Shown here in pieces: positions 1-9,308 of a stretch of DNA of 64,000 bases. Numbering within the stretch: position 1 is the first letter of the stretch; each line of letters begins with the position of its first letter. Made by a program: the position numbers and the translations under genes. The notes under the pieces are model-generated. The model did not search any database and was not told where the DNA came from. It worked only from the letters and a program-made list of their open reading frames with translations. This stretch comes from Paraburkholderia aromaticivorans (GTDB lineage: Bacteria > Pseudomonadota > Gammaproteobacteria > Burkholderiales > Burkholderiaceae): assembly GCF_012689525.1 (NCBI RefSeq), contig NZ_CP051515.1, positions 2,108,001 through 2,172,000 on the forward strand, given 5' to 3'.

Positions 1-739
1 GCGTTCCCGCCGATTTACCGTGAAAGAACTCGCGCAGATTGAACGCACCGGCGGTAAAGCCGCGCGACACCTGCACCAGCTTCGGATTGCGAATGCCCGT
101 GGCGCTCTGCACTGTCGACTTCGGCCGCAAGCGCGCATTGCGCATGAGCGACGCCGAGCGGCTCGCCAAGCCGGCGAGCGTCAGCACACATGCGCAGACA
201 GCGAGTCCAACGGTCCACTCGGGCGCGAACCACGCGCTCAAGGCCGTCGCCAGCGTGAAGCCTGACGCGCAGCCGAGCAGCGCGAAGTTGACCAGCGTGA
301 GCGGCGTGGCCCACTCCTGCAGAAAGCGCAGACACGCATAGATCATCGCCGTGCAGACGAACAGCACGGCGCTCGCCAGCACGCCGAGCCAGCCGATCGC
401 GAGCGACCACGGCGAGCCGAACCCATGCGCGACACCGTAGAAAAACGCGCAGGCGAGAAACGCCGGCAGGCACAGACACTCGCGCGACAACCACGACGTC
501 CGCCACATGGCAATCGCGCGCCATGCGCGTTCGGGATGACCGAGATGGAAAAACGACGCGATCAGTCCGAGCCCGCCCAACACCACCGACACACCCGCGC
601 CGGCGATATAGAACGCAACGGCGGGCGACGCGAGCAGGCCCAGATGCGCGGCAGTTTCCACGCCGACGAGCGCGATCAGCAGGCCTTGGGCCGCGCCGCT
701 CAAAGTGGTTAGAAAAACCACGGAGAATGCGGGATTCAT
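1..739 (-). CDS. soeC: DmsC/SoeC-like membrane anchor subunit (partial)
   Basis: The frame opens at an ATG preceded by AGGACC and stays open to the left edge, so only about the first 246 residues are present. The protein is very hydrophobic, with about six predicted membrane helices (roughly residues 12-33, 40-62, 86-108, 112-135, 150-172 and 178-198), and carries the DmsC-type signature FFHLGHPERAWRA near residue 65. DmsC/SoeC subunits anchor molybdenum oxidoreductases in the inner membrane and exchange electrons with quinone. It lies 19 nt downstream of the iron-sulfur subunit gene and completes an A-B-C gene order. Sulfite versus another substrate is inferred from the neighbours only. Confidence 0.88.
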   Translation of the reverse strand, partial: MNPAFSVVFLTTLSGAAQGLLIALVGVETAAHLGLLASPAVAFYIAGAGVSVVLGGLGLIASFFHLGHPERAWRAIAMWRTSWLSRECLCLPAFLACAFFYGVAHGFGSPWSLAIGWLGVLASAVLFVCTAMIYACLRFLQEWATPLTLVNFALLGCASGFTLATALSAWFAPEWTVGLAVCACVLTLAGLASRSASLMRNARLRPKSTVQSATGIRNPKLVQVSRGFTAGAFNLREFFHGKSAGT

Positions 740-758
740 CGTGAGGTCCTATCAGTCG

Positions 759-1502
759 TTAGATGCGCGTCGCCATCGACGCAAGATGCAAGTCGCCGCG
801 CTCGAACTGCGCATCGAGCGCTTCCGGTTCCTGCATCGAGCCGGCCGATTTGCACGAGCACGAACCGCTGCCGCAACCCGCGGCCTCGGTGGGCACGCGC
901 GGCAAATAGTGATTCGCCGGCCGCGTGTTCCACTCGGGCATCAACTGATAGCCGCCGCGCTCCTCGATCGCTTTCGACACCACCGACTCCGGGTCATGAA
1001 TATCGCCGAACAGCCGCGCCGAGGTCGGGCAAGCGAGCACACAGGCCGGCTGACGGTCGCGCTCGGACAGATTCTCATCGTGGATCCGATCGACGCACAG
1101 CGTGCACTTGGTCATCTCCTTGCGCGCTTCGTCGAGCTCGCGCGCGCCGTATGGGCACGCCCACGCACAATACTTGCAGCCGATACAGCGGTCGAAGTCC
1201 ACCAGCACGAGCCCGTCTTCCTTGCGCTTATAGCTCGCACCGGTCGGACAGACCGGCACGCACGGCGGGTCCTCGCAGTGCAGACACGACTTCGGAAAAT
1301 GAATCGTCTCGGCGTTGGGAAAACTGCCGGCTTCAAAGCTCTGCACCCGGTTGAAGAAGGTGCCGGACGGATTCGCGTCGTAGGGATTCAGGTCGGCGAG
1401 ACTGCCCGATTCGCCCGACGTGTTCCACTCCTTGCAACTCGTCACGCAAGCGTGGCACCCCACGCACACGTTCAGATCGATCACCAATGCCATCTGTGTC
1501 AT
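759..1502 (-). CDS. soeB: DmsB/SoeB-like four-cluster ferredoxin subunit
   Basis: The protein is 247 aa. An ATG with AAGGAG six bases upstream is preferred over a GTG one codon earlier. Sixteen cysteines form four ferredoxin clusters: C13/16/19/23, C73/76/81/85, C106/109/112/116 and C133/136/154/158. This is the electron-transfer subunit that passes electrons between the molybdenum subunit and the membrane anchor in DMSO-reductase-type complexes. The tail near residues 208-215 has an extra Cys-rich stretch (CGSGSCSC) that I cannot assign. It sits between soeA-like (27 nt gap) and soeC-like genes, so all three are probably one operon. No Tat signal is visible, as expected for a cytoplasmic SoeABC-type complex. 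Confidence 0.9.
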   Translation of the reverse strand: MTQMALVIDLNVCVGCHACVTSCKEWNTSGESGSLADLNPYDANPSGTFFNRVQSFEAGSFPNAETIHFPKSCLHCEDPPCVPVCPTGASYKRKEDGLVLVDFDRCIGCKYCAWACPYGARELDEARKEMTKCTLCVDRIHDENLSERDRQPACVLACPTSARLFGDIHDPESVVSKAIEERGGYQLMPEWNTRPANHYLPRVPTEAAGCGSGSCSCKSAGSMQEPEALDAQFERGDLHLASMATRI

Positions 1503-1529
1503 CACAGGCTCCTTGCGGCTGTCTCGATG

Positions 1530-4454
1530 CTATTTGCGCCCCGTCGCGCCGCGCAGCCGCGCCGCGAACTCCCCTCGTCCCGCGAAGTAGGTCTGCACGA
1601 TCCGTGAGATCACGCCGTTCTCGCCCGGCACCGCGGGCATCGCCGCGAATTGCGGCAGCGTGTGCCGCGCGTCCGCCTCTGCCGGATAGATGCGTACGCG
1701 CACGTCGTACCACGCAGCCTGGCCCGTCACCGGATCGGAGTTCGACATGCGTCGTGCTACGTCGTCGGCGCGGTTGGGCAACTCGTCGGTGATGAGGTGA
1801 TTGAGCAGGAAACCACGTTGCGATTCGTTCGCGCCCGGCCCGAGGCTCCATGCACCCGACGCCTTGCCGATCGCGTTCCACGTCCACACCGTGCCCGGCT
1901 CGACGGTCTCGCTGAAACGCGCCATGCAACGCACGCGGCCCCATTGCGATTCGGCGTAGATCCAGCCGCCGTCGGCGATACCGTTTTCGGCCGCCATCAA
2001 TGGATTCATGTAGAGGTAGTTCTCGCCATGAATCTGTCGCAGCCATGCGTTCTGCGAGTCCCACGAGTGGTACATCGCCATCGGCCGCTGAGTCACCGCG
2101 GCGAGCGGAAACTTGTCGAGGTCGGTCGCCGCGCTTTCGAGCGGCGCATACCAGAACGGCAGCGGATCGAAGTACTTCTCCACACGCGCGCGCAAGTAAT
2201 CCGGCGGCTGCCTGCCGCTCCTGCGACCCTGCGCGGCGAGCCTGAACTTCTGCATCACGTCGGAATAAAGCTGGATCAGGATCGGCTCGCGAAACTTGCG
2301 GAAACCGTGCTTGACCGCCCACTCGAGATACGGCCCGTTGCAGTTGCGCATATATTGCAGCGTCTCGGGCAGCGGGTAATGGAACACGCAATTGTTCTTC
2401 GCGTACTGCTCCCACTGCTTCGGATTCGGTTCGCCCACCAGCGCCTTGTCGCCATCCTTGCCGCGCCAGCCGATCAGAAAGCCCACGCCGGAATCCGGTG
2501 AAGTCGTAAAATTGACGACGAAGTCGGGGTAGTCGCGATAACGCCGTGCGCCCTCGGCGGTCGTGAAAGCAGGAAACTTCAGACGCGACGCAAGCTCGAT
2601 CAGCACTTCCTGGAACGGCTTGCATTCGCCGGTAGGCGGCACGACCGGCACGCGCACCGAATCCACCGGGCCGTCGAATTCGGAGATCGGACGGTCGAGC
2701 ATCGACATCGCGTCGTGCCGTTCCAGATAGGTCGTGTCGGGCAGGATCAGATCGGCGAACGCCGTCATCTCCGACTGGAACGCGTCGCACACCACCAGAA
2801 ACGGAATCTTGTACTCGCCGCTGGCGTGCTTGTCGACCAGCATCTCCCGCACTTTCATCGTGTTCATCGACGAATTCCATGCCATGTTGGCCATGAAAAT
2901 CATCAGCGTGTCGATCGGATACGGATCGCCGCGCCACGCGTTGGTAATCACGCTGTGCATCAGGCCATGCACGGCCAGCGGATATTCCCACGAGAAGGCC
3001 TTGTCGATCCGCACCGGCCCGCCCTGTTCGTCGATGAACAGGTCCTCGGGCGCGGCGGGCCAGCCGAGCGGACCGGTGGCAAGCGGCGTGTTCGGCTTGA
3101 CGGCGTCGGGACTGTTCGGCGGTTTTGCCGACGGCGGCACGGCGCGCGGAAACGGCGACTTGTGACGAAAGCCACCAGGCGTGTCGATCGTGCCGAGCAG
3201 CGACATCAGCACGGCCAGCGCGCGGATCGACTGGAAGCCGTTGGAGTGCGCCGCGAGGCCGCGCATGGCGTGGAAGGCGACTGGGTTGCCGGTGACCGTT
3301 TCGTGCGTCTCACCCCACGCGTCGGTCCAACGGATCGGCAAGGTGATGCGATGAGCGCGGCTCGTCTGGATCATTTCACCGGCGAGGCGGCGAATCGTGT
3401 CGGCGGAAATGCCGGTGATGCCTGCGGCCCATTCGGGCGTGCAATCGGCCACGCGTTCGCGTAGCAAGGCGAACGACGGCGTAACGGGCGTGCCGTCCTC
3501 AAGCGTATAGCGGCCATTGAGCGCGGGATTGACGCCGGCCGTGTGATGCGGCACGGCACGCGCGGCGTCGGCGTCCCACCAGAGATGATTCTGCGGAAAT
3601 AGCGGATTGCCGGCCGGCCGCTCGGGGTCGCGCACGAACAGGCCGAAGTTTTCGCTGGCTTCGTCGAGATCGACGAGTTCCGCCGCGTTGGTGTAGCGGC
3701 GCACGAACTCGTGATCCCACGCGTCGGCGGCAATCAGTTCGTGCAGAAACGCCATGAACAGCGCGCCATCGGTGCCGGGTTTGATCGGCACCCATTCGTC
3801 GGCGATCGCCGCGTAACCGGTGCGGATCGGATTGATCGCGATGAACCGGCCGCCCGCGCGCTTGAACTTCGAAAGAGCGATCTTGAGCGGATTCGAATGA
3901 TGATCTTCCGCCGTGCCGATCATGAAGAAGAGCTTGGCGCTGTCGAGGTCCGGCCCGCCGAATTCCCAGAACGAGCCGCCGATCGTATAGATCATGCCGG
4001 CCGCCATGTTGGACGAGCAGAAGCCACCATGCGCCGCATAATTAGGCGTACCGAACTGTTTGGCGAACAGTCCGGTCAGCGCCTGCATCTGGTCGCGGCC
4101 GGTGAAGAGTGCGAATTTTTTCGGATCGGTGGCGCGAATCTCGCCGAGGCGCTTTTCGAGCACGTCGAAAGCGTGCTCCCACGACACCGGCTCGAACTGC
4201 GCGCTGCCGCGCTCCGCGCCCGGCTTGCGCATCAACGGTTGAGTGAGGCGCGCGGGCGAGTACTGCTTCATGATGCCGGAGGCGCCCTTCGCGCAAATCA
4301 CGCCCTGGTTGAGCGGATGCTCCGGATTGCCGTCGATATAGCGCACCTCGCCTTCGCGCAGATGCACCCGAATGCCGCAACGGCAGGCGCACATGTAGCA
4401 GGTGGTCGTCTTGATGTCGAGCCGTTCGTCCTGCGTGCGAGCGTGATGTTCCAT
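1530..4454 (-). CDS. soeA: Molybdopterin oxidoreductase catalytic subunit, SoeA-like
   Basis: This 974-aa DMSO-reductase-family catalytic subunit starts at an ATG with GGAG seven bases upstream. The N-terminal [4Fe-4S] motif is C19-x2-C22-x3-C26-x27-C54. A cysteine at about residue 146 (GGFCSSN) is in the position of the Mo ligand, placing it with the Cys-ligated PsrA/SoeA branch rather than Ser-ligated DMSO reductases. There is no twin-arginine leader, so the complex should face the cytoplasm, as described for sulfite dehydrogenase SoeABC. Oxidation of cytoplasmic sulfite fits the nearby sulfo-lyase-like genes, but polysulfide or thiosulfate activity cannot be excluded from sequence alone. 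Confidence 0.9.
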   Translation of the reverse strand: MEHHARTQDERLDIKTTTCYMCACRCGIRVHLREGEVRYIDGNPEHPLNQGVICAKGASGIMKQYSPARLTQPLMRKPGAERGSAQFEPVSWEHAFDVLEKRLGEIRATDPKKFALFTGRDQMQALTGLFAKQFGTPNYAAHGGFCSSNMAAGMIYTIGGSFWEFGGPDLDSAKLFFMIGTAEDHHSNPLKIALSKFKRAGGRFIAINPIRTGYAAIADEWVPIKPGTDGALFMAFLHELIAADAWDHEFVRRYTNAAELVDLDEASENFGLFVRDPERPAGNPLFPQNHLWWDADAARAVPHHTAGVNPALNGRYTLEDGTPVTPSFALLRERVADCTPEWAAGITGISADTIRRLAGEMIQTSRAHRITLPIRWTDAWGETHETVTGNPVAFHAMRGLAAHSNGFQSIRALAVLMSLLGTIDTPGGFRHKSPFPRAVPPSAKPPNSPDAVKPNTPLATGPLGWPAAPEDLFIDEQGGPVRIDKAFSWEYPLAVHGLMHSVITNAWRGDPYPIDTLMIFMANMAWNSSMNTMKVREMLVDKHASGEYKIPFLVVCDAFQSEMTAFADLILPDTTYLERHDAMSMLDRPISEFDGPVDSVRVPVVPPTGECKPFQEVLIELASRLKFPAFTTAEGARRYRDYPDFVVNFTTSPDSGVGFLIGWRGKDGDKALVGEPNPKQWEQYAKNNCVFHYPLPETLQYMRNCNGPYLEWAVKHGFRKFREPILIQLYSDVMQKFRLAAQGRRSGRQPPDYLRARVEKYFDPLPFWYAPLESAATDLDKFPLAAVTQRPMAMYHSWDSQNAWLRQIHGENYLYMNPLMAAENGIADGGWIYAESQWGRVRCMARFSETVEPGTVWTWNAIGKASGAWSLGPGANESQRGFLLNHLITDELPNRADDVARRMSNSDPVTGQAAWYDVRVRIYPAEADARHTLPQFAAMPAVPGENGVISRIVQTYFAGRGEFAARLRGATGRK

Positions 4455-4706
4455 GCGGGATCTCCGTCGCTGCTCCAGCGGTGCCGAAGCGGTGGTGATG
4501 CAATACCGCCCATCCTATGCGCCGTGGCCTCACAAGGGAAATCGCCATTTTCGAGAGAAACTATCCGCCACGCCGATAGTTTATGTTTGGCTTTCAATGG
4601 CGAGTCGGCGACGGTTCGGCCACGCCGCACGCGCTTTCCGACACGCTGCGCCTCGCCGGACAACTGGCGCGGGGGCGTGGTGAGGTGGCGCCTTGCTGGA
4701 CGTCGG

Positions 4707-5705
4707 CTAAGCGCGGCCTTCGAGTTGTGCGATCAAAGCGTCTGGAATCTCCACGCCGTCTTTTCGCGCTGTGTCCGCGAGATGCTCCCTTCGATCGCCG
4801 GGCAAGCGCACGTCGTCGTCCATGAGCATCATGTCGATCAGCGTCTCCACGCGCAACAGATAGGTTTCGTCGCCGGCGAGCGCGCCTGGATCGATCGCCC
4901 AGAACAGATGGCCGATGCGCGAGCGCTCCCCCTCTTCGGTCAGAAAGGAGCCGGCTTCGTAGCCGAAGTTCGCGCCCGTCAGGGCCGCCGCCAGCAGTTC
5001 GACGACCAGTGCCAGCATCGCGCCTTTGGCACCGCCGAACGGCAGCATCATGCCGTCGAGGGCAGCGCGGGCGTCGGTGGTCGGCTGGCCGTCGCGGGTG
5101 GTCGCCCAGCCTTCGGGAATCGGCTTGCCGTCGCGCGCGGCCAGCGCGATCTTGCCGCGCGCGATCTGCGACAGCGCGAGGTCGATCACGAGCGGCTCGC
5201 CCTTGCGGCGCGGGAACACGGCGGCGATCGGGTTGGTCCCGAACAGGGCGCGCCGGCCGCCCCACGCGGGCATCGCCGCCGGTGAATTGCTGAACGCAAG
5301 CGCGACCATGCCCGCCGCGCCGAGCGCGGCCAGATGGGCGGCGCCCACCCCGAAATGGTGGCTGCGCTTCACGCCCGCGACCGCGCTGCCGAATTGCTTC
5401 GTGCGCTCGGCCAGCGTGGCGACCGCAAGGTCGCACGCGGGATAGGCCAAACCGTCCGCGCCGTCGATGAGCACCGCCGCGCCGCGATCCGCCACGATCG
5501 TCGCTTGCGCGGCGGGGTCGACGCGGCCGTTGCGCAACTGCGCGCAATACATCGGCAGACGCGATACGCCGTGCGACGACAAACCGCGCAGATCGGCATA
5601 GACCAGCGCGCGTGCCGTGGATTCGGCCGTGGCCGGCAACGCGCCCGCGCGGCGCAGAGAATCGACGGCAAGCGTGGTGAGCGCGTCGGGGGACAGTCGG
5701 GCCAT
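4707..5705 (-). CDS. comC: Ldh/MDH-2 family NAD(P) dehydrogenase, ComC-like
   Basis: The protein is 332 aa with a GAGGAA ribosome site before the ATG. It belongs to the malate/L-lactate/sulfolactate dehydrogenase family: the N-terminal DLRGLSSHGVSRLP segment (about residues 39-52) and the central KRSHHFGVGAAH motif (about 113-124) contain the conserved catalytic His and binding residues. Family members reduce 2-oxo acids; ComC interconverts sulfopyruvate and (R)-sulfolactate. Placement between the Soe-like operon and the SuyAB-like/DctA genes suggests a sulfolactate role, but other family members act on ureidoglycolate or diketogulonate. Assignment to the family is firm; the substrate is inferred. 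Confidence 0.85.
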   Translation of the reverse strand: MARLSPDALTTLAVDSLRRAGALPATAESTARALVYADLRGLSSHGVSRLPMYCAQLRNGRVDPAAQATIVADRGAAVLIDGADGLAYPACDLAVATLAERTKQFGSAVAGVKRSHHFGVGAAHLAALGAAGMVALAFSNSPAAMPAWGGRRALFGTNPIAAVFPRRKGEPLVIDLALSQIARGKIALAARDGKPIPEGWATTRDGQPTTDARAALDGMMLPFGGAKGAMLALVVELLAAALTGANFGYEAGSFLTEEGERSRIGHLFWAIDPGALAGDETYLLRVETLIDMMLMDDDVRLPGDRREHLADTARKDGVEIPDALIAQLEGRA

Positions 5706-5891
5706 CAGGTATTCCTCAAGGTGTGGTGTTGAAATTGGTCGGGCACCGCGGCGAACCGTTCAGCCGGTAGCGCCGCTACGCGCCGGGCGACGAGTGTGGG
5801 ATCGAAGCGCTCGCAAAGCAATGCCGCAATGTGTCGATTGCGGCATCGTCCGTGCCGATCCTCTTCCGGATCGTTGTTGTGATTGTCCTAC

Positions 5892-7262
5892 TTAACCGCC
5901 CTTTTCCAGCAGCGTCGTGCCGGCAGCCGGGTGTCTTTCCTCGAGACCAGGTTGAGTCGACGACGGCTGAGCCTGCGGTTTCGGCTGAGCCTGCGGCTGC
6001 ACCTGATCCCGCACTTCGCGCGGAGCCGCGAGGAATTCCCTTGCCGCCCGCGCATCGAAAGCACCTTCCCAGCGCGCGACCACCAGCGTCGCCACCACGT
6101 TGCCGATCATATTGGTCAGCGCGCGGATTTCGTTCAGCACGCGATCGACGCCGAGAATCAGCGTGATGCCCGCCACGGGAATGATGTTGTGCGTGGACAG
6201 CGTCGCCGTCAACGCAACCAGCGCCGCGCCCGCCACGCCCGCGCCACCCTTCGACGTCAGCATCAGAATCGCCAATAGACCCAGTTGCTGCATCAGCGAG
6301 AGATGCGTGTTGGTGGCCTGCGCGATGAAGAGCGAGGTCATCGTCAGATAAATCGCGGCGCCGTCGAGGTTGAACGAATAGCCCGTGGGCAGCACGAGCC
6401 CGACGATCGCCCGCGGGCAGCCCATGCGTTCGAGCTTCTCCATCAGGCGCGGCAGCACGGATTCCGTGGTGGACGTGCCCAGCACGATCAGCAGTTCCTC
6501 GCGGAAGTAGCGCAAGAGCGGCCAGAGTCCGACGCCCGCCCAGCGCGCCGCCGCACCGAGCACGACGACGACGAACAGGATGCTGGTGATGTAGAAACAA
6601 AGAATCAGCAGACCGAGCTGCTGCAAGGTGCCGATACCGTATTTGCCGACCGTGAAGGCGATCGCGCCGAATGCGCCGAGCGGCGCGAGCCGCATGATCA
6701 TCTCGACGATGCGCATGAGCGTGTCGCCGAACTGTTCGATGCCGCGCATGAGCAAGCGGCTGCGCTGCGACATGATCGACAGCGCGATGCCGAACAGCAC
6801 CGAGAACAGCAGCACTTGCAATAGATCGCCGCGTGCAAATGCGCCGACGACCGAATTCGGCACGAGCAGATCGAAGAAGCTCGACGACGCCGAATGCGCG
6901 TCCGCCACGTAGTGCGTCATGGCGTGCGCGTCGAGCGTGGCCGGATCGATGTTCAGCCCCGCGCCGGGATGCAGCACGTTCGCCACGACCAGCCCGATCA
7001 CGAGCGCGATGGTGGTCACCACCTCGAAGTAAAGCAATGTTTTGAAGCCGACGCGGCCGACCTGCTTCAGGCTTTCCATCCGCGCGATGCCGACCGACAC
7101 GGTGCAGAAGATCACCAGCGTGATCAGCATCTTGATGAGACGGATGAAGGTATCGCCGAGCGGTTTCATTTCGACGCCGAACGCAGGCGCGAAGTAACCG
7201 ACGAGAATTCCGGCCGCAAGCCCGATCAGGACCTGCACGTAGAGATGTTTGAGCACGCGCAA
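5892..7262 (-). CDS. DctA-family dicarboxylate:cation symporter
   Basis: The protein is 456 aa and starts at TTG with GGAGGAG eight bases upstream; there is no better ATG nearby. It matches the DAACS (DctA/GltP) family along its length: N-terminal MKPLGDTFIRLIKM, the serine/threonine-rich hairpin region LGTSTTESVLPRL, and the signature PTGYSFNLDGAAIY in the transport core. Eight membrane helices and two re-entrant loops are expected. The last ~45 residues are a Gln/Pro-rich cytoplasmic tail. DctA proteins import C4-dicarboxylates with H+ or Na+. Sulfolactate is a charged dicarboxylate analogue, so this is the natural candidate importer for the locus. Confidence 0.88.
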   Translation of the reverse strand: MRVLKHLYVQVLIGLAAGILVGYFAPAFGVEMKPLGDTFIRLIKMLITLVIFCTVSVGIARMESLKQVGRVGFKTLLYFEVVTTIALVIGLVVANVLHPGAGLNIDPATLDAHAMTHYVADAHSASSSFFDLLVPNSVVGAFARGDLLQVLLFSVLFGIALSIMSQRSRLLMRGIEQFGDTLMRIVEMIMRLAPLGAFGAIAFTVGKYGIGTLQQLGLLILCFYITSILFVVVVLGAAARWAGVGLWPLLRYFREELLIVLGTSTTESVLPRLMEKLERMGCPRAIVGLVLPTGYSFNLDGAAIYLTMTSLFIAQATNTHLSLMQQLGLLAILMLTSKGGAGVAGAALVALTATLSTHNIIPVAGITLILGVDRVLNEIRALTNMIGNVVATLVVARWEGAFDARAAREFLAAPREVRDQVQPQAQPKPQAQPSSTQPGLEERHPAAGTTLLEKGG

Positions 7263-7398
7263 GATGGTGTCTCCTCCACTCGCTGCCGCCAGATGTCGAA
7301 ACCGGCGCCGTTAGCGGCATGGCTTGCCGGCAACGGGCGGCGGCGTGGCCGTTCTCCGTGCCGGCGCGCGCCGGGGTTGGGGGTCCACTGCGATACTA

Positions 7399-7448
7399 CC
7401 AGGCAAACGCGGCAAGCGCGGCAACCGCTCCGGCCACGCTTTGCCTGG
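7399..7448. terminator. Hairpin between suyB-like and dctA-like genes
   Basis: CCAGGCAAA and TTTGCCTGG form a nine-base perfect stem separated by about 32 bases, immediately after the suyB-like stop on the minus strand. There is no clear T-run, so it may stabilise the upstream message or attenuate read-through rather than terminate. Confidence 0.3.
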
Positions 7449-7457
7449 CCGCCAGAC

Positions 7458-8633
7458 TCAGGCGCTTTCGAACAGCCGCGTCAGCACGAACTCGCGATGA
7501 CCGAGCGCTTCCGCCGCGGTAAAGCGGCCGTTGATCGTGGCCATCATGCATTCGAGCAATTTGTCGCCGCTCTGATCAAGGTTCTGTTCGCGCTGCAGGA
7601 TGCCGGTCACGTCGACGTCGATATGCTCGCCCATGGTGCGCACCGTACGCGGGTTCGCACAGATCTTGATGACCGGCACGATCGGATTGCCGATCACGTT
7701 GCCCTGCCCCGTCGGGAAGAAGTGCACCGCGAAGCCGGACGCCGCGCACAACGTCACCATCTCGGCCGCCGCCGACGACGAATCCATGAACCACAGACCG
7801 GCATGCGTCGGTTCCTCGGCTTTGTCGAGCACGCCGTCCACCATGCACTTCTTGCCGATCTTCTGGATGTTGCCGAGCGCCTTTTCCTCGATGGTCGTCA
7901 GGCCGCCGGCGATATTGCCCTTGGTCGGTTGCGACTCGGAAAGGTCGTCCGTTTTCCAGCGGTTGATCATGTCCTGATAGCGGTCGAACATGAACTGGAA
8001 ACGCTCGCGCACGCCGTCGTTGGCGCAGCGCGCGGCCACGATCTGCTCGCCGCCGGTCAATTCCGACGTCTCGCCGAACACGAGCGTGGTGCCGAGTCCG
8101 TACAGCTTGTCGAAAGCATTGCCGACGGTCGGATTGGCGCCGCAGCCCGAGGTCGTATCCGACTCGCCGCATTTGGTGGAGACCCACAGATCCGAGATCG
8201 GACATTCCTCGCGATCGAGCGACGTAGCGTACTGCACCATTTCCTTGGCCGCTTTCGAGGCGCGCATGATGGTGTCGTGATCGCCGTGCAGTTCGATGCC
8301 GAAGCCCATCACCGGCTTGCCGGTTTTCGCAATGCCGTCCACCACGCGCTTGGTCCAGCCTTCCTCGATGCCGATCACGATCACCGCCGCGACGTTCGGA
8401 TTGCTGCCCGCGCCGATCAGCGTGCGAAAGTGCAGATCAAGGTCGGCGCCGAACTGTAGCCGCCCATACGGGTGCGGCAGCGCCATGGTGCCCTTGATGT
8501 TGTTCTCGACGGCTTGCGCCGCGGCGTTCGACAGATCGTCGACCGGCAGGATGATCACGTGGTTGCGTACGCCAACGCGGCCATTGTCGCGACGATAGCC
8601 GCGGAAAGTCGTATCCAGGTCAATCACGCTCAT
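7458..8633 (-). CDS. suyB: UxaA-family lyase large subunit, SuyB-like
   Basis: The protein is 391 aa, the catalytic (C-terminal) half of the UxaA/altronate dehydratase family as a stand-alone chain. It shows the start [15 protein letters not shown], the [14 protein letters not shown] motif with conserved Cys/Glu, [12 protein letters not shown], and [10 protein letters not shown] near the C-terminus. (R)-sulfolactate sulfo-lyase is built from exactly such a split small/large pair and cleaves sulfolactate to pyruvate and sulfite. Its partner lies 75 bp upstream. The alternative is a sugar-acid dehydratase (altronate or galactarate type), but no uronate genes are nearby while a SoeABC-like sulfite oxidase is. 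SuyB is my favoured reading. Confidence 0.8.
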   Translation of the reverse strand: MSVIDLDTTFRGYRRDNGRVGVRNHVIILPVDDLSNAAAQAVENNIKGTMALPHPYGRLQFGADLDLHFRTLIGAGSNPNVAAVIVIGIEEGWTKRVVDGIAKTGKPVMGFGIELHGDHDTIMRASKAAKEMVQYATSLDREECPISDLWVSTKCGESDTTSGCGANPTVGNAFDKLYGLGTTLVFGETSELTGGEQIVAARCANDGVRERFQFMFDRYQDMINRWKTDDLSESQPTKGNIAGGLTTIEEKALGNIQKIGKKCMVDGVLDKAEEPTHAGLWFMDSSSAAAEMVTLCAASGFAVHFFPTGQGNVIGNPIVPVIKICANPRTVRTMGEHIDVDVTGILQREQNLDQSGDKLLECMMATINGRFTAAEALGHREFVLTRLFESA

Positions 8634-8708
8634 GGTGTATCTCTCGTTCAGATCGTTCAGATGTGGGGCGATTCGATTGCGGCAGTGCGGGTAGTCGACC
8701 AGCGCGAC

Positions 8709-9053
8709 TTACCAGCGCTTCGTCTTGATGTTGTGCACGTGGGCGTGTTCGCCGGCGCTGATCGGCGCGACCACCTTGCCGATATCGACGCCGTACTTGA
8801 ACACCGTGTCACCCACCGCCATGTCCTTGAGCGCCACCTTGTGACCGATCGGAATGTCCTGTTTGGCCGGGAAGGTCACGATCTCGTCGTCGTCCATGAT
8901 CCACGCATTGAGTTGCGTTCCCGCCTTGATGCCCTCGACGACCGCCACACCGACCGTGTCTTTCGCCTCGTGCAACACGATGTGAATCGTCTTGCGTTCG
9001 GGCGACGCGCCCGCTGCCGCGGTGCCCTTGATGTCTGCCGTGGGATTGCTCAT
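8709..9053 (-). CDS. suyA: UxaA-family small (SAF-type) subunit, SuyA-like
   Basis: The protein is 114 aa from an ATG with GGAG six bases upstream; a longer in-frame form to 9158 would run through the operator region and is less likely. The chain has the small beta-rich N-terminal UxaA domain (IHIVLHEAKDTVGVAVV, DIPIGHKVALKDM, YGVDIGKVV) and ends with HNIKTKRW, the ending I associate with SuyA. In UxaA enzymes this domain closes over the active site. Its separation from the large subunit by 75 bp and the matching order fit (R)-sulfolactate sulfo-lyase alpha and beta subunits. The first 25 residues are low-complexity and unassigned. Confidence 0.78.
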   Translation of the reverse strand: MSNPTADIKGTAAAGASPERKTIHIVLHEAKDTVGVAVVEGIKAGTQLNAWIMDDDEIVTFPAKQDIPIGHKVALKDMAVGDTVFKYGVDIGKVVAPISAGEHAHVHNIKTKRW

Positions 9054-9160
9054 TAGCGTCTCCATTCGTGAATTGAATGCGGTGTCGTGCCGCTGGGAAA
9101 GCGCAGCCAGATGCGCTGCTGTGGAATGGATATTAGGCGGCGCATCGATGGATGTCAACT

Positions 9161-9235
9161 AGGTCATCTATATGTGTTACATGAGTGTTTTCCAGTAGAG
9201 CCGCAGAATTCAGGTCATCTGGATGGACTAGATGA
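9161..9235. promoter_or_regulatory. Candidate GntR operators between suyA-like and gntR
   Basis: The sequence AGGTCATCT occurs twice, at 9161-9169 and 9212-9220. The second copy is half of an inverted repeat, TCATCT (9215-9220) and AGATGA (9230-9235). Around the first copy TCAT (9164) and ATGA (9184) form a looser dyad. ACTAG flanks both copies (9158-9162 and 9227-9231). The position between the divergent genes fits control of both by the GntR protein. Confidence 0.55.
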
Positions 9236-9308
9236 GTTTGTCGTTTAAAATCGGGGCGGGTTTAACTCGCGAGCGGCATCGCACGGCTCGCGCATTTCAG
9301 AGGTCTTC

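Noticed and set aside
1333..2991. Long open frame antisense to soeB/soeA-like genes (about 550 codons).
   Set aside because: It is an off-frame shadow of the molybdenum subunit, Arg/Gly-rich with no domain; the real frame has full motifs.
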